In this document: positions 1 through 10,100 of the stretch, one piece after another | How the letters are laid out: each line of letters opens with the position of its first letter | Position numbering within the stretch: the stretch's first letter is position 1 | Assembly: GCA_020634235.1 (NCBI GenBank) | Contig: JACKCB010000002.1 | Location: 434,001-498,000, forward strand | Reading direction: 5' to 3' | DNA length: 64,000 bases | Source: Ardenticatenaceae bacterium | GTDB lineage: Bacteria > Chloroflexota > Anaerolineae > Promineifilales > Promineifilaceae | Translations under genes and position numbers: made by a program | The notes under the pieces: generated by a model | Database searches by the model: none | What the model was told of the DNA's origin: nothing | The model's input: only the letters and a program-made list of their open reading frames with translations

Positions 1-1638
1 TCGGTGGTGGTCAGCACCCCGGCCGGGATCAGCAACAGTCCCACCCCCACCCCGGCCGGGAACCTGACCTACGGCACCACCATCAGCGGCACCATTCCCG
101 CCGGCGGCGCCACCGCCTGGCGCTTCGACGGCCAGGCCGGCGACATCCTCAACATCACCGCCGAGCCAGGCAGCAGCGGCCTGGACCTGACCCTGGATGT
201 ACGCAACAGCGCCGGCAGCACCATCCTGCCCAACGGCACGGTCGACGACTCCTTCAGCACCGAGTTCATCAGCGGCCTGATCCTGCCGGCCGACGGCCCC
301 TACACCGTGGTGCTGTCCGGTTTCCTGGGGTCTGGCGGCGATTTCTTACTGACAGTGGAGAGCGCGGATGATGATGCGCCGGCGCTCCGGCCGGGCAGCG
401 TGGTCACCGGCAGCCTGGCCGCCAGTGATGAGAACTTTTTCCAGCTCAGCGGCACCGCCGGCGTCACTGCCACCCTGGTGCTGCTGCCGGACGAAAGCCT
501 GGACGCCTTGCTGGAAGTCTACGACCTGGACGGCACACGCCTGTTGGCCGCGGACAGCGGCTTCAGCGGCGAGAGCGAACTGGCGGTCTTTGTGCCGCCG
601 CGCGATGGGCGCTACCAACTGCGCGTGGCCGAATTCGCCGGCGAGGGGTCGGGTGGGTACGTGCTGGGCGTGGCCACCAATGACAGCGCCCTGATTGCCG
701 ATGCCAACAACGTAGACCAGGGCACTTCTGTGGATTACACGCTGCGGCTGGACGCGGGGGAGACTATTTTGGTCGTCGCCCGGCCGGAGGCGACCTTTGA
801 CGTGGTGGCCCGCCTTTATGACCAGACCAACGCCCTGCTGGGCGAGGCGGATGCTGGAGCCGAGGGCGCGGCGGAGGTCCTGGCCTTCACTGCCCCGGCC
901 GGGGAGAGCAGCGAGTACACCCTGCGCCTCAGCGGCTTTGACGATTCGGCCGGCAGTTATGCGCTGTTGGTGATGGGCGGGCAGCCGGCCACCAGCCCCG
1001 CCGCCTCAGATTTGCCCGTCGCCCCGGCCGGGGCACCGCGCACAATCCTTGCGCCGGGGGCGGTGGTAGAGGCCACCCTGGAGGCCAATGCCAGCGACAG
1101 CTACACCTTCCCCGGCCGGGCGGGCGAAACCAGCGCCTTCTACCTCTTCCCCGACCCCACGCTGGACCTGGTATTGGTGATTCGGGATGGCAACGGCAGC
1201 GAGCTGGCCCGGGTGGATGATGGCTTTGCCGGCGGTGGCGAGCTGCTCGACTTTGTGCCGCCGCGCAACGGGGAGTATTTGTTGGAGGTGGTGCCGTTTG
1301 TGGGCAGCGGGGGCAGCTACCTGCTGGGCATGGTGGACGAGGCGGCGGCGCTGGTAGCCGACAGTGACACGGTGGGCAATGATACAGCCATCAGCTACAC
1401 GTTGAACGTCCCGGCCGGGGAGCGGCGGGCGATCATGGTCTTCCCTGACAGCGCCTTCGACGTCATCGTGCAAATCTTTGACCGGAACAACAATCTGGTG
1501 GCCGAATCCGACAACGGCATCACCGGCAAACCGGAAGCGCTGCTCTTCCAGCCTGAGCAGGGCGGCGAGTACGTGGTCCGCATCCGCGGCTTTGTCAACG
1601 TCGGCGGCAGCTACACCATCCGCATCATCGCCGTCTAG
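1..1638 (+). CDS. PPC-repeat surface/secreted protein, 5' end outside window
   Basis: The frame is open from the first base of the window, so the true start lies upstream; the first in-window GTG at 4 is unlikely to be the real start. At least 544 residues are visible. They form about five beta-rich units of roughly 100 residues, each ending in a G-S-Y-x-L type strand, which resembles the bacterial pre-peptidase C-terminal (PPC) domain fold. Such domains sit on secreted or cell-surface proteins and usually accompany a peptidase or other enzyme domain, which may lie in the missing N-terminal part. No catalytic motif and no membrane anchor are visible in this part. The host palindrome CCCGGCCGGG is used repeatedly inside it, giving Pro-Ala-Gly. 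The family call is by pattern only; the function is unknown. Confidence 0.7.
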   Translation, partial: SVVVSTPAGISNSPTPTPAGNLTYGTTISGTIPAGGATAWRFDGQAGDILNITAEPGSSGLDLTLDVRNSAGSTILPNGTVDDSFSTEFISGLILPADGPYTVVLSGFLGSGGDFLLTVESADDDAPALRPGSVVTGSLAASDENFFQLSGTAGVTATLVLLPDESLDALLEVYDLDGTRLLAADSGFSGESELAVFVPPRDGRYQLRVAEFAGEGSGGYVLGVATNDSALIADANNVDQGTSVDYTLRLDAGETILVVARPEATFDVVARLYDQTNALLGEADAGAEGAAEVLAFTAPAGESSEYTLRLSGFDDSAGSYALLVMGGQPATSPAASDLPVAPAGAPRTILAPGAVVEATLEANASDSYTFPGRAGETSAFYLFPDPTLDLVLVIRDGNGSELARVDDGFAGGGELLDFVPPRNGEYLLEVVPFVGSGGSYLLGMVDEAAALVADSDTVGNDTAISYTLNVPAGERRAIMVFPDSAFDVIVQIFDRNNNLVAESDNGITGKPEALLFQPEQGGEYVVRIRGFVNVGGSYTIRIIAV

Positions 1639-1683
1639 CGGCCTGCCGCAGCAGTGGAAGCGTGAAGCTGATCCCGGCCGGGG

Positions 1684-2322
1684 CTAAAGGCCATGCAGGA
1701 AGGGATTGTGCTGCCGCTCGGCACCAATGGTGGTGGGGCGCAGGTGGCCGGCAAAGACCTGGGTTTCGTCGGGCAGCACCAGCAGTTGGGTCTTAATGCT
1801 GTTCAGCAGCGTCTCGTAATCCCCGCCGGGCAGGTCGGTCCGGCCAATGCTTTGCTCAAAAAGCACATCGCCGCTAAACAGCAGGCCATGGTCTGGCGCA
1901 TAGAAGCTGACGTGGCCCGGCGCGTGGCCCGGCGTATACAACACCCGCAGCGTCACCCGCCCCACTTGCAGCGTCTCCCCTTCGGTCAGGTAATGGTCGG
2001 GCGGCCCCGGCTGGGGAATGCGCACACCCATCACCATGGCCGCCGTCATGCTGACGCTTTCCAACATGGGCAGCGCCTCGCGGTGCATATAGACCGGCGC
2101 ATCGCTCACTTCCTTCAGTTGGGCCAGGCCGCCCACGTGGTCGGCGTGGGCGTGGGTGATCAGGATGTGGGTCAGGTCCCAACCCTGCTCGTCTAGCGCG
2201 GCGGCAATCGCCCGGCCGTCCCAGGCAGGGTCAATAACCGCGGCCCGGCCGGTCTGCTCGCAAGCCAGCACATAGCAGTTCGTCTGGATGGGGCCTAACG
2301 TCATCATCAACACTTGTACCAT
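1684..2322 (-). CDS. Metallo-beta-lactamase-fold hydrolase (glyoxalase II-like)
   Basis: A 212-residue protein carrying the metal-binding motif HAHADHVGG near residue 60, then further metal-ligand regions around TPGHAPGH and the C-terminal FAGHLRPTT. This is the pattern of the glyoxalase II / hydroxyacylglutathione hydrolase group of the MBL superfamily, which binds two metals and cleaves thioesters or related bonds in the cytoplasm. The substrate cannot be told from sequence. I chose the ATG at 2322 because GGAGGT at 2327-2332 lies 4 nt upstream; two further ATGs upstream (2325) and downstream (2307) are possible. The next upstream gene on the same strand starts at 3739, and only about 25 bases separate the two, so they may be co-transcribed. 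Confidence 0.85.
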   Translation of the reverse strand: MVQVLMMTLGPIQTNCYVLACEQTGRAAVIDPAWDGRAIAAALDEQGWDLTHILITHAHADHVGGLAQLKEVSDAPVYMHREALPMLESVSMTAAMVMGVRIPQPGPPDHYLTEGETLQVGRVTLRVLYTPGHAPGHVSFYAPDHGLLFSGDVLFEQSIGRTDLPGGDYETLLNSIKTQLLVLPDETQVFAGHLRPTTIGAERQHNPFLHGL

Positions 2323-2347
2323 CATTACCTCCAAAGCTGACAGCGGG

Positions 2348-3739
2348 TCAGCCGGTCAGCGTACTGACCGGCTGGCTGGCGGAATTGCTGAATTGCGGAT
2401 CGGCCGGATTGCCGAATTGCTGCCCGCCAAAGCCTGGCAGCCGCCGGACACGCCAGAAGAGATACAGCATCTCGGCCAGCGCCGCCAGGTTTAGGGCCAC
2501 AGCGGCGGTGGGAATACCTGGCCAGCGGACGGCCAATCCGGCAAAAAGCACCACGGCGGTAAGGCTCAGGTTGATGGCCATGCCCAGGTTCACGTCCCGC
2601 GTGGCGCGGCGGCTGATGAGCAGCCCGCGCAGCCAGGAGATGAGCACGGTGATGGCCGGTAAGAAGAGAAACAGGGTCATGCCCAGGCGGGCCAGCTCGC
2701 CCACTTCAGGGGTGGTGTCCTGGACAACGAAGATGTAGAAGGAAAGCAAGGGGGTCATGGTGACCAGGGCCGTGCCCGCCAGGCTGGCCGCGGCCAGGGT
2801 CAGGCTGAAGCGGCGGATGGGCGCGTAGTTGTCTTGCCGGCGGGTGAGGGCGATGACCACTTCGGGCAGGGCAAAGGCGGCGGCGCGGGTCAGCAGCAGC
2901 ATCTGGAAGATGAGCGGCCAGGCGGCCAGCGAGTTGGTGGGGTTGGCCAGGCGGGCCAGGCTGAAGGCGACCAGCGGCTGGGCCAGCAGGGTGAGCAGGG
3001 AAGTGGCGGCCAGAGGCAGATGGAACCAGAAGAGTTCGCGGTAAGTTAGCTCCCGGCCGGGTTCCTCGGCCGGCGGCGGGTTATCTGGGTGCAGTTCGTG
3101 GCGCAGCACCGGCCGGACCGCCAGGGTAGCGAAGAGGGCCTCGGCCAGCACACCGGCCATCAGGGCGCAGGCCCCCACCACCACCCCTGGCCAGCCGCTC
3201 CACAGCGCCAGGGCGATGGCGGTACCACCGGAAGCCGCCAGCCGCACCGCCGTGCCCCAGGCCAGCCGGCGCGTATAGCCAAAGCGGATGAGCACCCCTT
3301 GCAAGAAGCGCCGCCAGCCAATGGCCGCCGTCCAGAAGAGCATGATTTGCATCCCCGGCCGGACCCATTCGGCCACGGCCGGCGGCGTGCCCATAGCCCG
3401 CACCACCACCAGGTCAAACAGCGGGGTGAAGGCCAGGGCAGCACTGACCCCGGTGAGCAAGAGGATCCAGTGCAGGGTGAAGCGGCGCAGCAGCACAAAG
3501 GTGCGCCAATCCTGGGTGAGGGCGGTGGCGGTAGAGAGCAGGTTGATGATGGGGCTTTCGATGGTGACCGACAGGCTGGTGACGATGCCCATGGCCGCCA
3601 GCATGATCACCTCGTTGGGCAGGCGGTTGATGGCGGCGCTGACGATGGGGCCTTCGGCTGACATGAGCAGCCAACTGGCAAACAGGGGCAGCCAAAAGCC
3701 AAAAATGTATCTTTGTCGCATGGGTTTATCGGCTCGCAT
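2348..3739 (-). CDS. MATE/MVF-like polytopic membrane protein
   Basis: A 463-residue protein with about 12 hydrophobic segments spread over its whole length, typical of the MATE/flippase-like transporter fold. The N-terminal part has W-L-P-x-F-x-S-W-L and E-S-P-I-I-N-L-L patterns that remind me of the bacterial relatives of the ANKH (progressive ankylosis) family, but I cannot confirm this. It would act as a multidrug, metabolite or lipid exporter in the cytoplasmic membrane. The ATG at 3739 overlaps the TGA of the upstream acetyltransferase gene (TGATG), so the two are translationally coupled. The last codons overlap a perfect 10-bp inverted repeat at 2350-2373 that may serve as a transcription end. 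Confidence 0.65.
   Translation of the reverse strand: MRADKPMRQRYIFGFWLPLFASWLLMSAEGPIVSAAINRLPNEVIMLAAMGIVTSLSVTIESPIINLLSTATALTQDWRTFVLLRRFTLHWILLLTGVSAALAFTPLFDLVVVRAMGTPPAVAEWVRPGMQIMLFWTAAIGWRRFLQGVLIRFGYTRRLAWGTAVRLAASGGTAIALALWSGWPGVVVGACALMAGVLAEALFATLAVRPVLRHELHPDNPPPAEEPGRELTYRELFWFHLPLAATSLLTLLAQPLVAFSLARLANPTNSLAAWPLIFQMLLLTRAAAFALPEVVIALTRRQDNYAPIRRFSLTLAAASLAGTALVTMTPLLSFYIFVVQDTTPEVGELARLGMTLFLFLPAITVLISWLRGLLISRRATRDVNLGMAINLSLTAVVLFAGLAVRWPGIPTAAVALNLAALAEMLYLFWRVRRLPGFGGQQFGNPADPQFSNSASQPVSTLTG
2350..2373. repeat. Inverted repeat at gene end
   Basis: Perfect 10-bp arms AGCCGGTCAG and CTGACCGGCT separated by CGTA. It overlaps the stop region of the membrane-protein gene on the minus strand. 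No T-run follows, so it is not a classical terminator. Related GTCAGC-rich stretches occur in other gaps, for example 47236-47280 and 59275-59330. Confidence 0.5.
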
Positions 3740-4251
3740 CACCGTGCTGCCAGCGGGATTGTCAGCAGCAGTTCGTCACGGATAGGGATGCCCTCTTCAC
3801 CGATGAGGGGGATTTCGGGCTTGAGCTGGCGGGATTGGGCGATGGCGTTGGGGTACAGGGCGGCCAGCACAAAACCTTGTTTCTGGTAGAAACGCAGCGC
3901 ATTCAGGTTGTCGTTGGTGGTGATGAGCCACAGGCGGCGGCAGCCGGCGGCCAAAGCGGCCGCTTTGACGGCGGCTATCAGTTGGGCGCCAACACCCCGG
4001 CCGGGTAAGAAACTATCCAGGGTTACCAATTCGCATTCCTCCCCGGCCGGGTGGTAGGTAGCCAGGCCCACCCGCCGGCCGGCCAGCTCCGCCAGGAGCG
4101 CCGGCAGCAGCGCGGCGTTGTGCACCTGTCCCCGGGTGACAATGTGGCAACTGCCCCAGCGCCGGGTGAGCTGTTCGCGGATCCAGGGTTGGTCGGCGGG
4201 GGTTCCCGGCCGGGTCGCGAGCGTGGCGGTTGTTTCTAGCTGCTGTATCAT
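3739..4251 (-). CDS. GNAT family N-acetyltransferase
   Basis: A 170-residue protein of normal length for a single GNAT domain. It has the LVTLDSFLPGRGVGAQLIAA acetyl-CoA binding loop (R/Q-x-x-G-x-G/A pattern, here PGRGVGAQL) and the typical C-terminal ALRFYQKQGFVLAALY motif. It transfers an acetyl group from acetyl-CoA to an unknown amine. It is the first gene of a three-gene minus-strand run (acetyltransferase, MATE-like protein, MBL hydrolase). An acetyltransferase next to an exporter could suggest a detoxification pair, but that is only inference. Confidence 0.85.
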   Translation of the reverse strand: MIQQLETTATLATRPGTPADQPWIREQLTRRWGSCHIVTRGQVHNAALLPALLAELAGRRVGLATYHPAGEECELVTLDSFLPGRGVGAQLIAAVKAAALAAGCRRLWLITTNDNLNALRFYQKQGFVLAALYPNAIAQSRQLKPEIPLIGEEGIPIRDELLLTIPLAAR

Positions 4252-4460
4252 GCAGGCAATTGTCTCTTACCTGCCCCTGGCCGGCAAGCGGGCGGGTCAT
4301 GAGCTTTGACGCCCTTCGAACGTGTCGTTCGGCATAGGCCCGGCCGGGGCAATCAGGCTATACTGGGCACATCTCACTATCACCACTGACCACCAGGCCC
4401 GGCAAGCAATGGGGAGCCACGGGCCGCTGTGTGGATCGTCTTTCATCGAAGGAGGGCGCA

Positions 4461-5474
4461 ATGCGCAAACGAGCAATCTTGATTACCGGGGTCGTGGGCG
4501 AAATTGGCCAGGCGCTGATTGAGGCGCTGGCCGGGCAGAATGACCGGCAGTTGGTCACCCTGGACCTGAAACCGCTCCCGGCCGGGGGGCACCCCAAAGT
4601 CATCCACGTCGTCGGCGACATCATGGACGACGTCCTGCTGTCACGGCTGATCACCGAGTACGAAATCGGCACCATCTACCACCTGGCCGCCCTGCTGTCT
4701 ACCCGCTCCGAGTTTACGCCAGAGCTGGCCCACCGGGTCAACGTGGACGGCACCCTCGGTCTGCTGCGGTTGGCGGCCGAGCAATCCCAATGGCAGGGGC
4801 AGTCGGTGCGCTTCATCTTCCCCAGCTCCATTGCCGCCTACGGCCTGCCCAGCCTGGCCACCAAGGCACGCGACAACCGGGTAGCCGAATGGGAATGGAA
4901 CAACCCCACCACCATGTACGGCTGCAACAAGCTCTACTGCGAGCTGCTGGGCAGCTATTACAGCCACAACTACAAGCAGTTGGCCGCCGAACAACCGGTA
5001 ATGCTGGACTTCCGGGCGGTACGTTTTCCGGGGCTGATCAGCGCCTTCACCGTGCCCAGCGGTGGCACCAGCGATTACGGACCGGAGATGCTGCACGCCG
5101 CGGCCCAGGGCAAAGCGTATGAATGCTTTGTCCGGCCGGATACGCGCATCCCGTTCATGGCCATGCCCGATGCGGTGACCGCCCTGCTGGAACTGGCCGC
5201 CGCCCCCGCCGCAAAGCTGACTCGCTCGGTGTACAACGTGACCAGCTTCAGCCTGTCGGCAGCAGAGATTCGCGACCTGGTGCTGCGCGCCTTCCCTGAA
5301 GCCGAGATCACCTATTCGCCCCATTCCAAGCGGCAGGCGATTGTAGATAGCTGGCCGGCTGACCTGAACGACAGCGCCGCCCGCCGCGACTGGGGCTGGG
5401 CGCCGGCTTACGATGCCGAACGCGCCTTTGGCGAATACCTGGTGCCCAACATCCGGCGGCGTTACGGCGCGTGA
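4461..5474 (+). CDS. SDR-type L-threonine 3-dehydrogenase-like oxidoreductase
   Basis: A 337-residue extended short-chain dehydrogenase. The N-terminus holds the Rossmann motif TGVVGEIG and the catalytic YxxxK is seen in MYGCNKLYCE. The middle and C-terminal parts (RFPGLIS, GGTSDYGPEM, YECFVRPDTRIPFM, RQAIVDSWPADLNDSAARRDWGW) match the epimerase-like L-threonine dehydrogenases that oxidise threonine to 2-amino-3-ketobutyrate with NAD+. The ATG at 4461 has a strong AAGGAGGG at 4449-4456; a start at 4431 in the same frame has no such site. The gene is divergent from the acetyltransferase operon. A perfect inverted repeat lies just behind it at 5491-5539. Confidence 0.8.
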   Translation: MRKRAILITGVVGEIGQALIEALAGQNDRQLVTLDLKPLPAGGHPKVIHVVGDIMDDVLLSRLITEYEIGTIYHLAALLSTRSEFTPELAHRVNVDGTLGLLRLAAEQSQWQGQSVRFIFPSSIAAYGLPSLATKARDNRVAEWEWNNPTTMYGCNKLYCELLGSYYSHNYKQLAAEQPVMLDFRAVRFPGLISAFTVPSGGTSDYGPEMLHAAAQGKAYECFVRPDTRIPFMAMPDAVTALLELAAAPAAKLTRSVYNVTSFSLSAAEIRDLVLRAFPEAEITYSPHSKRQAIVDSWPADLNDSAARRDWGWAPAYDAERAFGEYLVPNIRRRYGA

Positions 5475-5490
5475 GGCGCAAAACGTGATT

Positions 5491-5539
5491 CGTAATGCGT
5501 AATGCCGCAGACTGAAATATGGCCGCGTTACGCATTACG
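5491..5539. repeat. Inverted repeat between convergent genes, part of a dispersed repeat
   Basis: Perfect 12-bp arms CGTAATGCGTAA (5491-5502) and TTACGCATTACG (5528-5539) around a 25-nt loop, lying between two converging genes, so it may end transcription from both sides. The stretch just before it, ACGTGATTCGTAA (5483-5495), recurs in inverse orientation at about 53151-53163, which points to a dispersed element rather than a simple terminator. Confidence 0.6.
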
Positions 5540-5549
5540 GACTGCGTCT

Positions 5550-6959
5550 TTAGGGCGATGGGGTGGCTGAAGGCAGGGGGGTGGGGGTAGGCGTGGGGGT
5601 GGGAACAGCACCCAGCCAGGTGAAATAGCCGTCCTGGCTGGCGCGCCCGCCGAAGGTGTAGATGAAGCCGCCATCCTGCCGCTGGCCGGTCACGGAGACA
5701 ATGCTGACGCGCCAGCGATAGCGGTGTTCTTCGGCAACGATGGGCCGCCAGGTATCGGGCAGGCGGAAGCTGTTTTGGCGGGTGAACCCCTGGTGTACCG
5801 GGCTGCCGATGTCGGTCGCGTCGACCGCCTCCACCATGTACCACTCATCTTCGGCCAGGTCCTTGACGGCCACCCACTGCACAATGACCGCGTCCTGGGG
5901 GGTAAAGACGCGATTGTCGGGCGGGTAGAGCAACTGCGGCCCGGCCGGGAAGGAGGTTGCCGTGGGGGTAGGCGAGGGGCCGGGCGTGGGCGGTAGAATC
6001 CCGCCATACACCACTTTGGGAATGCAGATGGTATCCCCCGGCCGGAGCACCGACTGCTCCGTCAGGCGGTTCACCTGCATCAACAGCTCAAAGTTGATGC
6101 CGTAACGGGCGGCCACCGCCGCCGCCGAATCGCCGGCTTGCAGCTCGGCGCGTTCACAGTCGGTGGGGTCGGCGATCACATCTTCGCCGTTAATCTGCAC
6201 CACGATGGCCGTGAGCGGCGGGGTGGCCGTGGGCCAGGGCACCAGCAGCACCTGCCCGGCTTGCAGCGGCGCATTGGGGCCAAAGCCATTTTCGGCCAGG
6301 ATGCTTTCGATGGAGACGTTGTAGAATAGCGACAGGCCGTAGTAGGTTTCGCCGGCGGCCACCGGATGGGAGCGCGGCGGCCGCGGTGTCTCGGTGGGTA
6401 AGGGGGCGGGCGTCTGCGTGGGCGTGGCGCTGGGCGGCGGCGTTTCGGTCGGGGCCAGCGTCCAGGTGGGGGTCAGGGTGATGGTGGGCGGGATAGGCGT
6501 CAGCGTGGGGAAGAGGGCCAGCGATGTCACCGGATCGGCGTTCTGCCAGACCAGGAAGCCAACGATGGCCAGGCAAAAGACAAAGACGGCGGTCATCCAG
6601 TTGACCACCGCGGACTGCCGTTCCATCATCACCGACTTGACGATGCTGTGTTCGCGGCTGATCTCGCGGTAGGCCACGGCGGCTGGTTCAGAGGTGACCG
6701 GCGGCTCCGGTTCGGTAATCATCACCGGTTCCACTGCTTTGGGGGCGGGTGTCTCTTCCGGCAACTGTTCGGGGGCAGGCGGGGTTGTTGGCGCTTGCTC
6801 GTCCGGCGTGGGGGTCCCGGCCGGGATGGCCAATTCCTCCGGCGTGGGCATCACTGCGCCGCACATGGTGCAGAATGGGGTGCCGGGGGGCATCCGGCTG
6901 TCGCAGTTGGGACACCGGTTGTCGTCTGGCGTGGGGAGTGCGTCGGGTTGGTCGAGCAT
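5550..6959 (-). CDS. Zinc-ribbon, membrane-anchored double-LysM protein
   Basis: A 469-residue protein with this order: an N-terminal zinc ribbon with CPNC and CTMC at about residues 16-33, a Pro/Glu/Thr-rich linker, one membrane span (AVFVFCLAIVGFLVW), a Pro/Thr linker outside the membrane, two LysM modules (around VAAGETYYGLSLFYNVSIES and LQAGDSAAAVAARYG), another Pro/Thr linker and a C-terminal beta domain with PPDNRVFTPQDAVIVQWVAV. LysM binds peptidoglycan or related glycans, so the outer part probably touches the cell wall while the ribbon is cytoplasmic. I chose the ATG at 6959 because the zinc ribbon begins soon after; the open frame extends to 7046. Function beyond this is unknown. 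Confidence 0.75.
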   Translation of the reverse strand: MLDQPDALPTPDDNRCPNCDSRMPPGTPFCTMCGAVMPTPEELAIPAGTPTPDEQAPTTPPAPEQLPEETPAPKAVEPVMITEPEPPVTSEPAAVAYREISREHSIVKSVMMERQSAVVNWMTAVFVFCLAIVGFLVWQNADPVTSLALFPTLTPIPPTITLTPTWTLAPTETPPPSATPTQTPAPLPTETPRPPRSHPVAAGETYYGLSLFYNVSIESILAENGFGPNAPLQAGQVLLVPWPTATPPLTAIVVQINGEDVIADPTDCERAELQAGDSAAAVAARYGINFELLMQVNRLTEQSVLRPGDTICIPKVVYGGILPPTPGPSPTPTATSFPAGPQLLYPPDNRVFTPQDAVIVQWVAVKDLAEDEWYMVEAVDATDIGSPVHQGFTRQNSFRLPDTWRPIVAEEHRYRWRVSIVSVTGQRQDGGFIYTFGGRASQDGYFTWLGAVPTPTPTPTPLPSATPSP

Positions 6960-7118
6960 GGTCGCTTGCCTGGGCCGGCGGCACTGGGCAAAAACAGCCG
7001 GGGCGGGTGCTAACACACCTGCCCCGGCCGGGAAGGCCGGCTTCAAAGCCCGGCATTATAACGAATGTGCCAGGGGGGTACAAACCTCCGGGCCTGGCTC
7101 TCAGTAAGCGCTCAAGAA

Positions 7119-10100
7119 CTAGGGCACCGCCGTTATGCGCCTGCGGGCGGCCAGCCACCAACTGCCGCATAGCAGCAGCAAGCCCAGGGCCAGCCACAGC
7201 GGCCAGGTGGGCAGCGGCTGGCCGGCCTGCACCGCTTGCAGGTGAACGGCTGTGGGCGAGAAGGTCCAGGTGTAATCCTCCACTTCGCCGCCGCTGGCGC
7301 CGCCGGTGGGCGCTTCGGTGCCCAGCGGACCGCTGGTAGGCTCGGCCGGGTAGAGGCGGAAGCGGGCGTTGAGGTTGGGCCGGGTGGCGGGGTCAAAGGC
7401 GGCGCCCACGGTGAAGTTGAGGGTTTGGGTGCTCCCGGCCGGGGCGACGGTTACTGTTTGGGCAATGGCCTTTTCGCCGGGGTCAAAGCTGCCGCTGCCG
7501 TCCCAGTCGAACCAGCCGGCCAGGTAGGCGGTCCCGGCCGGGCCGGTGACGGTTACGTCTATGGCGGCGCTGTTATTGGCCACCCATTGGCCATAGGCCA
7601 CCAGGCCGTCGTCGCTGTCCGGGCTGCCATCCGAGCCTTCACCGCTGCGGGTAGCCCCCAGCCAGAGGTCGGTGGCGCTGTGCCAGGCCACGCCGTAGGC
7701 CGGCAGGTCGCTGAAGTCGGGCAGGGCCAGGCGCACGCGCAGCGGGTCGTGGTCGGAGATGTGCTCGCTGGTGGGGAAGTCGGCGTCTACATGGACGGCG
7801 CTGAAGCGATGCCCCCACAGGTTAGCGGGCGGGCTTTGCACCGCCAGGTTGGCGGTCAGGTAGATGTGGTCCAGTACTTCGCTTTCGCCGTTGAAGATGT
7901 AGCTGTAGCGCGCCCCGGCCGGGAGGTCGTAGAACAGGCCATAGACCGCGGTCGAGCTGTCTAGCACGGCGATGGGGGTAGAGCCGATGGTGTCATTGAG
8001 GTCGCCGCCCCCCACGGCGTATTGGCCATTCGTCTGGTGATAGGCCATCAGGTCGCGCATGTCGGCCGCTTCCTTCAGGCGCACGTCGGTACAGTCGGGG
8101 GTGCTGCAGGAAGCGCTGTTCCCTTTGGATTTGAAGTGGAAGGCGTAGGCGTAGATATCCACCTGGTAGGGGGTGGCGTTGTTAAAGCGGAAGAGGGCGG
8201 TGGCCGGCACGCGGACAAAGTCCAGGCTGCTGTCGCTGACCCGGCCGGTGTAGGTGGCCCCGCTCACGGGTGTCACGCCGCCCACCAGCGTAACATCGTC
8301 GCGGTACAGGAAGCCCTGGCTGATGTCGCGCGAGTCACCCGACTCCACGTAGACGCCGGTCCAGGTATGGCTGCCATCGGCGGCGCCCACGGCCGCGGCC
8401 AGGTCGTTGTATACTTGCTGCTTGCCCTCCATTTCTTCCAGGCCAATAACCCGGCAGCTTTGCAGTTTGTTGACAATGAGGCTGGCCAGGCCGGCCTGTT
8501 TGGCCTGGTAGAGGGCCAGGCCGGCGGCGCTGCCGCTGGTGGGCCAGCCCGGCGCCCAGTCGCCCCAGTCTCCCTGGCCGTCGTCGATGTTGTCGAAGTT
8601 GTTTTCCACGTTGAAGTAGCAGATGTCGAATTCGTACACGGCCGGGTCGGTGGCGATTTCATTGCTGGTGACGTCGGCATTGTCCACCGTGACCAGCGCC
8701 GGTGGGCTGTCGACCAGCAGGGTGTACTTATCGAACTGGTAGCCCAACACGCCGGTGATGTTGCTGCCACTGAGGCCATCGCCAAAGTCCAGGTCGGGCA
8801 AATCCTGGTTCAGGCCGCCGGTGATGTAGTTGATGCCCTGGTAGCCGGGGTAATCCATCTCGAAGACGCGGCTGTAGCTGGGAATGCTGCTGCCAAAATC
8901 GACAAATGCGATTTCCGGGTCGCCGGCGGTGAAGCGGGAGGTGAAGCGCTTGGTGGGGCCAACGACCCAACCGTTGAAGCTCATGGCTACGCGCATCCCT
9001 TCGTACCGCTCGTACAGGGACATGGGGTCGCTGTTGGGCGTGGTGTTGGGGCTGATGGTTACCGGGGTGGGCAGCGTGCAACTGCCGGTGACGTTGACCG
9101 TGTTACCGGCCTGGAATTCGGTGGTGTTGTAGAACTCGATGATGGTGCCGGAGACGTTGACCTGCTGGCCTGGCGCCCAGCCAGAGGGGTTGGTCCAGGT
9201 GCTGCCGCGGTAGACAAAGATGCCGTCGGCGGTGGCCGGGTTGCCATCGCCGCTGGGGGCTTGCATGTAGAAGCCGGTGGCGGCAATGCCGGTGATGCAG
9301 CCGGGGATGGTGCTAACGGAACCGAGGCAGGGGGAGGTGTAGCCGGCCCCCTGGATACCGGGGATGGTGGTGCAGTTGGCAGCGGCGATCTGGAAGCGCC
9401 AGGTGTAGTCGGCGGCCATTGGGTCGGGCGTGCCGTCTACGTCGGTGACCTGGCTGGCAATGATGGTCGCATCGCACATCTCACCCACGAGGAAGTCGGT
9501 GTCGGGGTTAAGGGTGTAGCTGTTGGTGGGGGGTGTGCCGGTTACGGCGGCGGTGTGGCTGCCGCTGGCCTCGCAGGTGATGTCGAACCAGCTTCCGCTG
9601 ACGTTGACGTTTTCGTTGAAGTTGACGGTGAGGTTGGCGGTGGTGGCTACGCCGGTGGCTCCACCGGTGGGCGTGGTGCTGCTAACGTAGGGCGCGGTAT
9701 CGCCACCGCCACCGCAAGTGTTGGTTGGTGATGCGGTGTTGCGCGGTGTCGGCGCTCCAGCAGCGAAGTCGGCACTGTTGTTGTCCGTGTCGGTACAGCC
9801 ATCACCGTCTCGCAAGGCGGCGGTCGTATTGCTCAGCGTCGGCGCAGCTCCGCTACCCTCATAGAAATTGGCGCTGCCATAACCCACCAAGTCCACAATA
9901 TTGGCCAACTGCGCCGGGGTGCACGGAGTGGAACCACCGTTGCAACCTAGCGAGACATTGATACTTGCCAGGGCCACTTTGCCGGCCGTTCCACTCATGT
10001 TTATTGGAGTTGCATCAGTAACATCTGGAGTTGGCAATGGGCTGCCTGTAGTCCCACTTGCCCCCTGTATCAGGAAGTATTGGCCAGGCGAAAGGGATAC

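Noticed and set aside
8022..9731. Long + strand open frame (569 codons) opposite the nuclease gene
   Set aside because: It is a Gly/Val-rich mirror of the real minus-strand gene, has no domain pattern or ribosome site, and arises from the high GC content.
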